A stretch of DNA of 64,000 bases. It comes from Acidovorax sp. DW039. GTDB taxonomy: Bacteria > Pseudomonadota > Gammaproteobacteria > Burkholderiales > Burkholderiaceae_C. The stretch spans positions 1,984,001 through 2,048,000 of the forward strand of contig NZ_AP029019.1 of NCBI RefSeq assembly GCF_037101375.1, given 5' to 3'. This document shows positions 34,963 through 44,224 of this stretch, in pieces. Both the position numbers and the translations under genes were made by a program. The notes under the pieces are model-generated. The model worked only from the letters and a program-made list of their open reading frames with translations. It was not told the DNA's origin and ran no database searches. Numbering within the stretch: the stretch's first letter is position 1; the number at the start of each line of letters is the position of its first letter.

Positions 34963-37179
34963 TCAGAACGCCGCGCGCAGCGTCAAACTCACGTTGCGCG
35001 GGTCACCGTAGTTGGGGTAGTCCAGGTTGGCCCAGTATTTTTTGCTCGTCAGGTTGTTGATGGCGAGTGTGGCGCTGAGCTTGGGGTTGAACTTCCAGGT
35101 GGCCCGCAGGTTGACCAGCGCCATGGGCGATTCGGTGACGGTGACTGTGCCCAGGGTCGGGTGGGGGATGTTGTAGCCCACGATCTTGCTTTGCCACTGC
35201 ACATCGCCGCCCACAGAGAGCGGCGCGAGCGCGCCGGTGAACTGGTAGTCAGAGCCCAGTTGCAACTGGTATTCGGGCAGGTTGGCCCAGATCAGATCGG
35301 TGGCGGCGCGGGTAACCATGGTGCGGGTAAAGCCCACATTCATGCGCCACTGGCGATTGATGTAGCCAGACACGTCGATTTCAAAGCCGTGCGAGCGGGT
35401 GCCGTTGACGGTTTTGTAGGCGCTGGTGCCGTCCGGCAGGCTGGCCTCGGGCACGCTGCTGTCGCGCACGCCGTAGTTGTTCTGCTTGGTCTGGAACAGG
35501 GCCACGGATGCCTGCATGCGGCGCTCCAGCAGCTCTGCCTTCAGGCCTGCCTCGGTGTTGGAGCCCACCACAGGGCTCAGTGGCTGGTTGGTCGCGTCCT
35601 TGTAGTTTTGCGGGTTGAAGATGCGGCTGTGGCTGGCGTAGGCGGACAGGGTGGGCGTCAGCTCATACACCACGCCCACGAAGGGCGTGATCTTGCGGTT
35701 CTCGTCCTGAATGGCCGAGGTGCCTGTGTAGGTGCCGCTAGTGTTGTACGCGTCGGTCTGGCGGTGCCAGTCGGTAATGCGCGCCCCTGTCAGCAGCGAG
35801 AGCGGGTCGCTCAAGCGCCAGCGGGCCGATGCGTACAAGCCGGTCTGGCGGGTGATCTGCTCGGTGAATGCCCCGGTCGCGCGGTAACTGGGCGCGGGCG
35901 CGCTGCCGTCCCAGGTGTAGAGGTTGGGGATGTTGTAAGTCCAGCCGTTCACGCTGCTGTAGCTGTCGGTGTGGGTTTCCACGCGCGATGCGCTGACGCC
36001 CACCACCAGGTCATGCTTGCGGCCACCCAGTTGCACTTTGCCCGACAGGTAAGCGTCCAGCGTGTCCTGGGTCTCTGTGCCGCCGCCGACGGCAGCGCGC
36101 AATGTCATGCCCGCGCCCGTGCTGCGGTTGACATAGCCTGAGCCGTAGGTTGCCAGCCGAAAGGTTTCGCCCTCAGTGTGGTTCAGGCTGAGTTTGGCAC
36201 TCCAGTCATCGTTGATCTGATGGTCCACATTGGCATAGAGCGTGGATGAGGTGCGCTCCCAGCGCGTCCACGATGGAGAGAAGCTGGTAGACACCGGCAG
36301 GTTGGCCAAGCCGCCATCGGCTGCAAAGCGCGGGATGGTGCCCCAGATGGGGGCCTCGGGCACATTGCGCTGGCGCTGAAAGCCCACCGTCGCCACCGTG
36401 GCGTTGCCCAGGTCGGCCTCGATGGCTGCCAGCAAGGAGGTTTTGTCTTCCTTGTAGCGGTCGCGGAAGCTCTCTTTGGTTTGTGGTGCCACCACCAGAC
36501 GGCTGCGCACACTGCCATCGCTGGTCAGCGGGGTATTCAGGTCCAGCTCACCGCGCCACAGGCTCCAAGACCCGGCCGTTAGCGCCACCGACGCTGCAAA
36601 TTCCCGCTGCGGGCGTTTGCGGATCATGTCCACGGTGGCAGAGGGCACACCGATGGCGGTGAGGATGCCGTTGGCACCGCGCACCACGTCGATGCGCTCG
36701 TACAGTGCGGTGTCGTATTCCTGGTTGGTATTGCCGCTGTAGGTGGGCAGGCCATCGACCTTGAAGTCGGTGATCTGAAAACCGCGCGCAAAGTAGATGG
36801 GGCGCTGCGTGTCGTAAAAGCTCACGGCCACGCCGGTCACGTTGCGCAGCACCGCATCAATGCTGGTGAGCGACTGGCGTTCCATCTGCGCACGGTCTAT
36901 GGTGTTGAGGGACTGGGGGTTCTCGCGCGGCGTAAGCGGCAGGCGAGTGGATGCGCTTTCGCGTGCGCCAGAGATCGTGATGTGATCCAGCGCCTTAGGC
37001 TCTGTCACACCCTCGCCTGGGGCTGCTGCCTCGCTCTGCGTCGCCGCGGGCTCTGCAGGTGGGGTTTGCGCCCAGGCGGGGCTCAGCGAGAGCAGCGCAG
37101 CGGCCAGTGCAATGGGGTGGAGATGCGAGAGCGAATGGAAGGCAGCGCGGGGGCTGCCTGCGGGGCACAAGGTGCGCAT
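34963..37179 (-). CDS. TonB-dependent siderophore receptor
   Basis: 738 aa. Signal peptide (to about SPAWAQ, residue 38), plug domain (PLTPRENPQSLNTIDRAQM, DAVLRNVTGVAVSFYD, GFQITDFKVDG, ERIDVVRGANGIL) and a 22-strand barrel ending NVSLTLRAAF with C-terminal Phe, the outer-membrane insertion signal. Plug motifs match FhuE/FpvA/FecA-type ferric-siderophore receptors. A Fur-like palindrome lies 100 bp upstream, so iron repression is expected. No siderophore biosynthesis or TonB genes adjoin it; it may use xenosiderophores. Confidence 0.9.
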   Translation of the reverse strand: MRTLCPAGSPRAAFHSLSHLHPIALAAALLSLSPAWAQTPPAEPAATQSEAAAPGEGVTEPKALDHITISGARESASTRLPLTPRENPQSLNTIDRAQMERQSLTSIDAVLRNVTGVAVSFYDTQRPIYFARGFQITDFKVDGLPTYSGNTNQEYDTALYERIDVVRGANGILTAIGVPSATVDMIRKRPQREFAASVALTAGSWSLWRGELDLNTPLTSDGSVRSRLVVAPQTKESFRDRYKEDKTSLLAAIEADLGNATVATVGFQRQRNVPEAPIWGTIPRFAADGGLANLPVSTSFSPSWTRWERTSSTLYANVDHQINDDWSAKLSLNHTEGETFRLATYGSGYVNRSTGAGMTLRAAVGGGTETQDTLDAYLSGKVQLGGRKHDLVVGVSASRVETHTDSYSSVNGWTYNIPNLYTWDGSAPAPSYRATGAFTEQITRQTGLYASARWRLSDPLSLLTGARITDWHRQTDAYNTSGTYTGTSAIQDENRKITPFVGVVYELTPTLSAYASHSRIFNPQNYKDATNQPLSPVVGSNTEAGLKAELLERRMQASVALFQTKQNNYGVRDSSVPEASLPDGTSAYKTVNGTRSHGFEIDVSGYINRQWRMNVGFTRTMVTRAATDLIWANLPEYQLQLGSDYQFTGALAPLSVGGDVQWQSKIVGYNIPHPTLGTVTVTESPMALVNLRATWKFNPKLSATLAINNLTSKKYWANLDYPNYGDPRNVSLTLRAAF

Positions 37180-37269
37180 GCAAGGTCCTGAAGAAGGCTA
37201 CACAACTGGCTGGCTGCGCTTCTCCTTCAGGGGGCACTGCTTGCTAACGAAGCATCGGATTGTAAATTT

Positions 37270-37288
37270 GTTGAGAATAATTCTCGTC
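37270..37288 (-). promoter_or_regulatory. Fur box upstream of TonB receptor
   Basis: GAGAATAATTCTC (37273-37285) is a perfect palindrome and its flanks (TTGTTGAGAAT...) resemble the GATAATGATAATCATTATC Fur consensus. It lies in the receptor promoter. Confidence 0.65.
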
Positions 37289-37343
37289 TTCTGGATTCAC
37301 TGCGTTGTAGTTTGGCGACGGTTCAGTCTGAGCCCTCTTGAGG

Positions 37344-38477
37344 TCATCCCTTCCACGTGAACGGAAACTTCAACTGCTTGAAGAAGCCATTGGGCACGTA
37401 GTCACCCAGCACGCCGTACTGCTCGGGCCAGAGCTTGGTGCTTTTGACGGCGGTACCGAACAGGTAGTCCAGAAATGCGAAGTGCGCGGCGTAGTTTTTA
37501 TCGAGCGCTTCCTGGTCCTGGCTGTGATGCCAGTGGTGGAAGTTGGGCGTGACCAACACATAGCGCAGCGGGCCCAGGCGCACGCTGACATTGGCGTGGT
37601 TGAACACCGCCTGGAAGCCCACGATGACGATGTAGGCGTCAATCACTTCCTTGCTGAAGCCCAGCACATAGATGGGCGCGAGCACCATCGAGCGGGTGAT
37701 GATCAGCTCCAGAATGTGCTGGCGCGACCCTGCCATCCAGTCCATGCTTTTGACGCTGTGGTGCACCGCGTGCAAACGCCACAGCAGCGGCACCTCGTGG
37801 TAGGCGCGGTGCGTCCAGTACTGCACCAGATCGGCTACCAGAATGATGCCGAACAGCGCCACCCAGAAGTTCAGTCCCTGCACCCAGCCGCGCACGCCAT
37901 CGTTGGCGGCCCAGCCAAAGAACTTGTGCACGATGAGGTTGGTGGCCAGCAGCACAAAGCCCACCACCATGTGGTTCACGATGAAATGGTGAAAGTCCGT
38001 CTGCCACTCGGCGCGGAACACGGGCTGGTCCTTGCGGTGCGCAAAAAGCTTTTCAATGAAGATGAAGATGAGCGAGCTGCCCAGCAGGTCCAGGATGAAC
38101 CAGTCCAGACCAATGTAGGGCGTATGGTCCGGGAAGTTCGGGTCCACCTCCACCTTGTGTCCACCCAGCAAGGCTGCCAGGGCCACCATGGCGAAGGAGA
38201 ACGTTGCCAGCCATCGTGCCCGGTTGAACAGAATGTTGACCAGCGAGATACCCCCTGCAATGGCCATCGCCACCAGCATGATGGTGCGGATGACGTTCAC
38301 GTCGTAGCTCTTGCGCAGCTCAGGCGTGGTGAGGTATTGCGGAAAGTGAAATGCCAGCACGCCCAGCAGGCAAAGCACAGCCAGCGTCAGTGCGATCACG
38401 CCCGATACCAGCCCCTTGCCGGTACGCAGCGCGCCGTGGCTCTCGGTAAATTCGTTGAGTTTTTCCAGTTCGATCAT
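37344..38477 (-). CDS. Fatty acid hydroxylase / sterol desaturase superfamily membrane protein
   Basis: 377 aa with several membrane segments and the di-iron His motifs of the superfamily: HRAYH, HAVHHS and HHWHHS, plus upstream HHFIVNH. Members insert oxygen or double bonds into membrane lipids, hopanoids or carotenoids. The start at 38477 (MIELEKLNEF) is preceded by GGAG; a longer frame upstream lacks homology. Divergent from a hotdog thioesterase gene. Substrate unknown. Confidence 0.85.
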   Translation of the reverse strand: MIELEKLNEFTESHGALRTGKGLVSGVIALTLAVLCLLGVLAFHFPQYLTTPELRKSYDVNVIRTIMLVAMAIAGGISLVNILFNRARWLATFSFAMVALAALLGGHKVEVDPNFPDHTPYIGLDWFILDLLGSSLIFIFIEKLFAHRKDQPVFRAEWQTDFHHFIVNHMVVGFVLLATNLIVHKFFGWAANDGVRGWVQGLNFWVALFGIILVADLVQYWTHRAYHEVPLLWRLHAVHHSVKSMDWMAGSRQHILELIITRSMVLAPIYVLGFSKEVIDAYIVIVGFQAVFNHANVSVRLGPLRYVLVTPNFHHWHHSQDQEALDKNYAAHFAFLDYLFGTAVKSTKLWPEQYGVLGDYVPNGFFKQLKFPFTWKG

Positions 38478-38609
38478 TGTTGTAACTCCCTCGCGCCCTG
38501 GTGGTGGGGCGACGCGCGAGTGTAGCGAAGCGGGCACGGCGCGTGCATGTCTTCTGATCTGGCGCAATGCATGAGCTGGCACATCGGGTCTCACTCCTAA
38601 AATCGCAGC

Positions 38610-39098
38610 ATGAACATCCCTTCACACCAACTCAGCATGACGGTGCTCATGTCGCCCGACATGGCCAACTTCTCGGGCAACGTGCACGGCGGTGCCATTC
38701 TTAAATTGCTCGACCAGGTCGCGTATTCGTGCGCCAGCCGCTATTCGGGCTGCTACACCGTCACGCTGAGCGTCGATCAGGTGATGTTTCTGCAACCCAT
38801 CCATGTGGGCGAGCTGGTGACCTTCCTCGCTAGCGTGAACTACACCGGCAGCTCGTCGATGGAGGTGGGCGTCAAGGTGGTGGCAGAGGAGATCCGCTCG
38901 CAAGTGGTGCGGCACGTCAACAGCTGCTTTTTCACCATGGTGGCGGTGGACGAGAACCGCAAGCCCGTGGCTGTGCCGCCGCTTAGCCCCTCCACCCCCG
39001 ATGAGCGCCGCCGCTGGGATGCCGCCGTGATGCGCAAGACCTTGCGCAAGGAACTTGCAGAACGGTTTGCGCAGGTGCGGCAGACTGCAGGGCAATAA
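38610..39098 (+). CDS. Acyl-CoA thioesterase (hotdog fold, YciA/BACH type)
   Basis: 162 aa. MTVLMSPDMANFSGNVHGG with GNVHGGAILKLLDQVAY carries the catalytic acid/Gly region of the family; YTVTLSVDQVMFLQPIHVGE and FFTMVAVDE follow. Hydrolyses medium- or long-chain acyl-CoA to free acid and CoA in the cytoplasm. Divergent from the fatty-acid hydroxylase gene (132 bp between starts); a shared lipid role is plausible but inferred. Confidence 0.87.
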   Translation: MNIPSHQLSMTVLMSPDMANFSGNVHGGAILKLLDQVAYSCASRYSGCYTVTLSVDQVMFLQPIHVGELVTFLASVNYTGSSSMEVGVKVVAEEIRSQVVRHVNSCFFTMVAVDENRKPVAVPPLSPSTPDERRRWDAAVMRKTLRKELAERFAQVRQTAGQ

Positions 39099-39170
39099 GC
39101 TCTTTTTCTCCTGTCGAGCGCAGCCCCCTTGCGCCTGGTGGGAGAGGGGAGATGCTTGCAGGTGCAGCGG

Positions 39171-40004
39171 TCAGGTGGCTCTGCGAGCCTGCGGTGCAGG
39201 TGCCGCATTGCCCCCGGTGGCGGCCGCAACCCCCTGCACCACATCACCCACCACAATGATGGAAGGGCTGCCCAGCCCTTCGCGCACGATGGTGGTGTGC
39301 AACTGGTCCAAAGTGGTGACGGCGTGCCTTTGCTGGGGCAGGGTGGCGTGCTGGATGATGGCAACGGGAGTCTCAGCGGGCAGCCCGGTCAGCAGTTGCT
39401 GCTCGATGCTGGCAGAGCCGCTCACCCCCATGTAGATGACCAGTGTGAGCTTGGCGTCGCGTGCGGTGCGCGCCAGCGTGGGCCAGTCGGTGCCTGTGTC
39501 ACCGGGCTTGGCGTGGCCAGTGACGAACACCACGCCGTGGGCGTAGTCGCGGTGGGTGAGGGGGGCCCCCAGCGAGGTCAACCCCGCCAGACCCGAAGTG
39601 ATGCCGTTGATGACGGTAACCGGCACCCCGGCTGCGCGCAGGTGCTCCACCTCTTCGCCGCCGCGGCCAAAGATGAACGGATCGCCACCCTTGAGACGCA
39701 CCACGTTCTCGCCCTCGTTTACCGCCATCAGCATCAGCTTTTCAATGAAAGCCTGCGGGGTGCTCTTGCAGCCGCCGCGTTTGCCTACATACACGATGCG
39801 GGCGGTGGGAGAGGCATGGGCCACGATGGCGTCGCTGACCAGGTCATCCACCAGGAGCACGGTCGCGGCCTGTATGGCCTTGAGTGCCTTGAGCGTGAGC
39901 AGCTCCGGATCGCCAGGGCCTGCGCCCACCAGCGTGCATTGACCGCCGGTGCCAAGGTGGGGGCGGTCTGCGCCGCTGGATGTAGGGGTGTGGGGGCGGC
40001 TCAT
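39171..40004 (-). CDS. cobA: Uroporphyrinogen-III C-methyltransferase
   Basis: SAM-dependent double methylation of uroporphyrinogen III to precorrin-2, precursor of siroheme. Motifs: LVGAGPGDPELLTLKA, VVRLKGGDPFIFGRGGEE and INGITSGLAG. 277 aa, stand-alone type (no CysG oxidase/chelatase domain). The start overlaps the ybiB stop by 4 bp. Last gene of the nitrate/nitrite operon, so its job is to supply siroheme for NirB; the dehydrogenase/chelatase step must be encoded elsewhere. Confidence 0.92.
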   Translation of the reverse strand: MSRPHTPTSSGADRPHLGTGGQCTLVGAGPGDPELLTLKALKAIQAATVLLVDDLVSDAIVAHASPTARIVYVGKRGGCKSTPQAFIEKLMLMAVNEGENVVRLKGGDPFIFGRGGEEVEHLRAAGVPVTVINGITSGLAGLTSLGAPLTHRDYAHGVVFVTGHAKPGDTGTDWPTLARTARDAKLTLVIYMGVSGSASIEQQLLTGLPAETPVAIIQHATLPQQRHAVTTLDQLHTTIVREGLGSPSIIVVGDVVQGVAAATGGNAAPAPQARRAT

Positions 40005-40933
40005 GGTTGTGTCTCCGCAGTGGTCGCAGGGGTTTGCGCTGCCAGACGCAAGATGTGTTCCACCTGCCGCTGCAGCGCATCGGGCACGGGCAGCGCGCCG
40101 TCCAGTACCTGGCGGGTGTAAGTGGCGGTGGTGGCGACGTCGATCTCGGTGGGCAGGCCCGGCACCTCGGGCGCAGTGCCGGGCTGCTGTTCTTCCAGCA
40201 GATGGTAGGTGCCGTGCACAAAGCCGTCGTAACGGGGTGTGCGGCGTGGATCGGTGGCGACTTCGCCCTCCAGCCCGCGGGATAGCAGGGCCGTCATGCC
40301 CAGCGTGCCGAAGGTGGCGCGCAGCATGTCCAGATATTCGGGGTGGGTGTAGGCTGACACGACCACGGCAGGCCCGGCGCAGGGGTTCATCAGCTTGACG
40401 ACGCTGTGGCCGGGGTTGCGCAGGCCCACAACCTGGCGCACCGCCAGCAGGCGGGCCAGCCCGGGGTGCAGCTTTTCTGTGGTGATGTGCGCCACCTGTC
40501 CTGGCGCTATCTTTTCAGGAGCTGCCAGCGCTGGTATATCAAGCGCTACAAGCACATCTGATGCCAAAACCCGTCGCGCCTCGGTGCGCATGCCGTGCAG
40601 CAGCACGGGCAGGCCTTTGCGCGCCAGCAACAGCGCCAGCAGTGGCGTGAGCACCGGCAGCTTGCGCGCACCGTTATAGCTGGGCAGTACCACGGTGGGG
40701 GTGTCTGTGGCGGGCAGCTTGCTGATGCGTGTATGTACCGCGTCCAGAAAGCCGCACATCTCTTCGGCGGTCTCGCCCTTGATGCGCATGGCCAGGCAAA
40801 AGGCACCAATTTCCAAGTCGGTCACGCTGCCGTCCAGCACCTGGCCGAGCAGGTCTGCAGCCTGCTCCCGCGTGAGGGGCTTGGCACCGCGCTGGCCGCG
40901 GCCTATTTCCTTGATGTACTGGCTGATGCCCAT
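40001..40933 (-). CDS. ybiB: YbiB/TrpD2-family DNA-binding protein
   Basis: 310 aa with the glycosyltransferase-3 fold of anthranilate phosphoribosyltransferase (MGISQYIKEIGRGQRGAKPL, AFCLAMRIKGETAEEM, LPVLLHGMRTEARR, VVGLRNPGHSVVKLMNP). E. coli YbiB (TrpD2) binds nucleic acid and is LexA-regulated rather than making tryptophan. Here it is inside the nitrate assimilation operon, translationally coupled to cobA; a role in that pathway is unexplained. A short dispersed repeat at 40502-40566 encodes part of its middle. Confidence 0.85.
   Translation of the reverse strand: MGISQYIKEIGRGQRGAKPLTREQAADLLGQVLDGSVTDLEIGAFCLAMRIKGETAEEMCGFLDAVHTRISKLPATDTPTVVLPSYNGARKLPVLTPLLALLLARKGLPVLLHGMRTEARRVLASDVLVALDIPALAAPEKIAPGQVAHITTEKLHPGLARLLAVRQVVGLRNPGHSVVKLMNPCAGPAVVVSAYTHPEYLDMLRATFGTLGMTALLSRGLEGEVATDPRRTPRYDGFVHGTYHLLEEQQPGTAPEVPGLPTEIDVATTATYTRQVLDGALPVPDALQRQVEHILRLAAQTPATTAETQP
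40502..40566. repeat. Short dispersed palindromic element inside ybiB
   Basis: GCTATCTTTTCAGGAGCTGCCAGCGC-type modules with ATCAAGCGCTACAAGCAC; retained in frame as LVALDIPALAAPEKIAPG. Confidence 0.5.
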
Positions 40934-41108
40934 GGTGTTATGTGGCGGGACTTGTGAAATAGGGCTCCAGCGTCGTTATTTCGGCTTGCCGTACAGGTGT
41001 GCGGTCTGCGCCGAAAACGCGGGAGCCTTATTGCACCTGCCCTGGTGCGGCGGTTGTGTCGGTAAAGTGGGTGGGGCGCTATTCTGGCGCAATCCAGAAA
41101 ACTTTTGG

Positions 41109-44012
41109 TTATATGGTGGCCTGCATGACGGGCTTGGACGCCAGTGGCCCCGTGTGTCGCACCATGCGCTTGAGCTCGGGCACGCATGAGCCGCACTGGG
41201 TTCCGCAGCGCAGCGCGCCCTGCAGTTGGGCCAGGCGGTCGCTGTCGGTGCCGTGGCAGCTTTGTAGCGCCTGGGTGATGGCGTTGTCTGTCACGTTCAG
41301 GCAGGTGCACACGGGTTTGCCGCGTGACTGCACGGCGACCGGGGCCTGCGCGCTGGGTACCAGCAACAGGCGGCCATAGGTCTGTGCGGGCATTTCTTCC
41401 TGCAGCAGCGTTTTGAGCCAGCCCTCGGCGCTGGTGTCGCCCGCCAGCACCACGGCCTGCAGGATTGCATCGGTGCCTCGGCGCTCCAGCCGTGCAGCGC
41501 GGCGCTGGCCGCGCTTCCTGTCGGCGTAGCACAGCGTGTCAGGCGCGTTCAGGCCCAGCAGCGCTTCGATGCGTTCCAGCAGTGCTTCATGGTGTGGGTC
41601 AGTCGGCGCTTCATGCGCTGCGGCGCGCAGCAGCACCCCGGTGCGTTCCTGCACCGTGCCGCCCAAGGGTGCGTTGTTGCCAAAGGGCACACAGCTGGCA
41701 AACGGAAACTGTGCCATCAGCTCAGCCAGCTCTGCGCGCACGCTCTGCGCCTGGTCGGGGGGTACCCAGCCCATGGCCAGCAGCGTCCATGGCAGCTCGG
41801 CTTTAAGCACCTTGACGGCGGCATGCTTGAGCTCGGGCTGCTTGGAGGTGGGGCAGAACGCCGAGGTGGTCAGCGCGTTCACACCTGCCAGCCGCTCGCC
41901 GGTGGCCGAGGTTCCGCTCAAAAATGCGCCGCCCCAGTGCATGGCTATGAACACCTGCGACAGCCCCAGCGTCGTATCGGCCTGCACAGGCACCACGATG
42001 GAGCCGCGCTTGCTGGTCACATGCACCAGATCACCGCTGGCCAGCTTGCGCCGCTCCATGTCTTGCGGGTGCATCTGCAGGCTGGGCTCGGCCACATGGC
42101 CAAACAGGCGGCCCAGCGTGCCGGTGCGGGTCATGCCGTGCCAGTGGTCGCGCAGGCGGCCCGTGGTCAGGCTGAAGGGGTAGCGCGATTCGCGCTGCTC
42201 GGCGGTGGGCTGCCAGGCGTGGGCAGCAAAGCGCGCACGGCCATCAGCGGTGGGGAAGATGCCGTCCTCGTACAGGCGGGCCTTGCCGAAGTCGTGTCTT
42301 CGGGACGGCAACGCGGTCGCGCTGCCGTCCACATAGCCGCCGCCGGCCGGGTCCGAAGGACACGGCCACTGCTGCGGTCCTTGGGTTTCGAGCATCTCCC
42401 ACGACAGGCCGGTAATGTCCAGATCCCGCCCTCGGGTGCTCTCGCGGTGTTCGTTCCAGATGGCTTGGGCCCCTTGCTCGGCATCCGTGGTGGAGTAGGG
42501 GAACAGCGTGGGCTGGCCGGGCCGCAACCGTGCCTCCAGCAGCTGGGCTGCCTGCACCGCAATCGCCCAGTCATGCCGCGCCTGCCCGGGGGCAGGGATG
42601 GCGGGGCGCACGCGGGAGATGCGGCGCTCGCTGTTGGTCACCGTGCCCGTCTTTTCGCCCCAGGTGGTGGCGGGCAGCAGCAGGTCGGCGTATTGCGCAG
42701 TCTCTGCGGTGTGAAAGGCCTCTTGCACCACCACAAACTCCGCACGCTGCAGTGCGCGGCGCACCGTGACCTGGTCGGGCATGCTCTGCGCGGGGTTGGT
42801 GCAGGCAATCCACAGCGCCTTGATCTCGCCATCGGCCGCGGCCTGGAACATCTCCACCGCCGTCTTGCCCGGTTGGCTCGGCACATCGGCCACGCCCCAC
42901 AGCGCGGCCACTTCGGCGCGGTGCTGGGGGTTGGCCAGGTCGCGGTGGGCACTGAGCAGGTTGGCCAAACCGCCCACTTCGCGCCCGCCCATGGCGTTGG
43001 GTTGGCCCGTCAGGCTGAAGGGGCCTGCCCCGGGCTTGCCGATCTGCGCGGTGGCCAGGTGCAGGTTGATGAGCGAGGCATTCTTGGCGGTGCCGCTGCT
43101 GCTCTGGTTCAGGCCCTGGCAGTACAGGCTCAGGGTGGCTGTCGAACTCGCAAACCACTTCGCTGCTGTGGTCAGGTCGGCCACGCTGATGCCGCACACC
43201 TGCGCCACACGCTCTGGCGTGCAGTCGCGCACCAGGGCCTTGAGTTCGTCAAAGCCCGTGGTGTGCTTGGCGATGTATTCGGCGTGGGTCCAGCCTTCCC
43301 ACAGCATCAGGTGCAGCATGCCGTTGAACAGCATCACATCACTGCCCGGCTGAATGGGCAGGAACAGGTCGGCCAGCCCGGCGGTATCGGTGCGGCGCGG
43401 GTCCGCCACGATGACCTTCATGCCGGGGTTGGCAGCGCGTGCGTCTTCAATGCGCCGAAACAGCACCGGGTGCGCCCAGGCGGCATTGCTGCCCACAATG
43501 AACAGGCAGTGCGCGTGGTTCACATCGTCGTAGCAGGCGGGTGGGGCGTCGGCACCCAGCGTTTGCTTGTAGCCCGCTACCGCGCTGCTCATGCACAGGC
43601 GGGAGTTGGTGTCGATGTTGTTGGTACCTATCAAGCCTTTGGCCAGTTTGTTGAAGACGTAGTAATCCTCGGTGAGCAGTTGCCCGCTGACGTAAAAACC
43701 CACGGCGTCGGGCCCGTGCTGCGTGACGATGCGGGCGAACTGGTCGGCAGCCATTTGCAGTGCGCTGTCCCAGGTGATGCGGTGCGGTTTGGTGTGGCGC
43801 TCTGACCTGAATTGCGGGTGCAGCAACCGGCTTTGCAGGGTGATGGGTTGGCTGGCTGTGAGGTGCAGGGTGGAGCCTTTGGTGCACAGGCGGCCGAAGT
43901 TGGCGGGGTGGGTGGGGTCGCCGCGCACGCCGGTGATGTGTGCACCTTCGGATTCGATGATCACGCCGCAGCCTACGCCGCAGTAAGGGCAGGTGGATTG
44001 GGTTTCTTGCAT
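41109..44012 (-). CDS. nasC: Assimilatory nitrate reductase, large catalytic subunit
   Basis: 967 aa cytoplasmic bis-MGD molybdoenzyme reducing nitrate to nitrite. N-terminal [4Fe-4S] ligands Cys8, Cys11, Cys15 and Cys43 (TCPYCGVGCGV, RLCTKG); molybdopterin domains with GFYVSGQLLTEDYYVFNKL and NSRLCMSSAVAGYKQTLG; the C-terminal MopB domain; and a C-terminal BFD-like [2Fe-2S] module (PVCTCLNVTDNAITQAL, CGTQCGSCVPELKRM), as in Klebsiella NasA-type enzymes. No separate NADH subunit (NasB) is seen. It follows nirD but is separated by a 683-bp structured repeat. Moco from mogA. Confidence 0.93.
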   Translation of the reverse strand: MQETQSTCPYCGVGCGVIIESEGAHITGVRGDPTHPANFGRLCTKGSTLHLTASQPITLQSRLLHPQFRSERHTKPHRITWDSALQMAADQFARIVTQHGPDAVGFYVSGQLLTEDYYVFNKLAKGLIGTNNIDTNSRLCMSSAVAGYKQTLGADAPPACYDDVNHAHCLFIVGSNAAWAHPVLFRRIEDARAANPGMKVIVADPRRTDTAGLADLFLPIQPGSDVMLFNGMLHLMLWEGWTHAEYIAKHTTGFDELKALVRDCTPERVAQVCGISVADLTTAAKWFASSTATLSLYCQGLNQSSSGTAKNASLINLHLATAQIGKPGAGPFSLTGQPNAMGGREVGGLANLLSAHRDLANPQHRAEVAALWGVADVPSQPGKTAVEMFQAAADGEIKALWIACTNPAQSMPDQVTVRRALQRAEFVVVQEAFHTAETAQYADLLLPATTWGEKTGTVTNSERRISRVRPAIPAPGQARHDWAIAVQAAQLLEARLRPGQPTLFPYSTTDAEQGAQAIWNEHRESTRGRDLDITGLSWEMLETQGPQQWPCPSDPAGGGYVDGSATALPSRRHDFGKARLYEDGIFPTADGRARFAAHAWQPTAEQRESRYPFSLTTGRLRDHWHGMTRTGTLGRLFGHVAEPSLQMHPQDMERRKLASGDLVHVTSKRGSIVVPVQADTTLGLSQVFIAMHWGGAFLSGTSATGERLAGVNALTTSAFCPTSKQPELKHAAVKVLKAELPWTLLAMGWVPPDQAQSVRAELAELMAQFPFASCVPFGNNAPLGGTVQERTGVLLRAAAHEAPTDPHHEALLERIEALLGLNAPDTLCYADRKRGQRRAARLERRGTDAILQAVVLAGDTSAEGWLKTLLQEEMPAQTYGRLLLVPSAQAPVAVQSRGKPVCTCLNVTDNAITQALQSCHGTDSDRLAQLQGALRCGTQCGSCVPELKRMVRHTGPLASKPVMQATI

Positions 44013-44040
44013 GGCGTGGTTTGTGGTGTTTTTGGCTTCT

Positions 44041-44082
44041 TGCGCTTTTCTATCAAGCGTGAGCAGCTATGGTTTTGATAGT
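44041..44082. repeat. Short dispersed palindromic element (upstream of nasC)
   Basis: CTATCAAGCGTGAGCAGCTATG followed by TTTTGATAG, 30 bp upstream of the nasC start. Confidence 0.55.
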
Positions 44083-44224
44083 GTTCAGTCTTTTCGCAGT
44101 CCGTGGGGAATGAGCTGGTCTTGGTCGGGGGCACCGTTCCAGTTCATTCGCCCCCGAGTCCGTTGGGGCTGAGCCTGTCGAAGCCAGGGCTTGTGGGTTG
44201 ATGGGGTGGCATGCCTTTGCTTGG

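Noticed and set aside
34897..36141. 414-aa plus-strand open frame opposite the TonB receptor
   Set aside because: Antisense shadow; no family motifs, no ribosome site.
41589..43805. 738-aa plus-strand open frame opposite nasC
   Set aside because: It is an antisense shadow of a strongly conserved molybdoenzyme; Gly/His/Val-rich translation typical of reversed high-GC codons.
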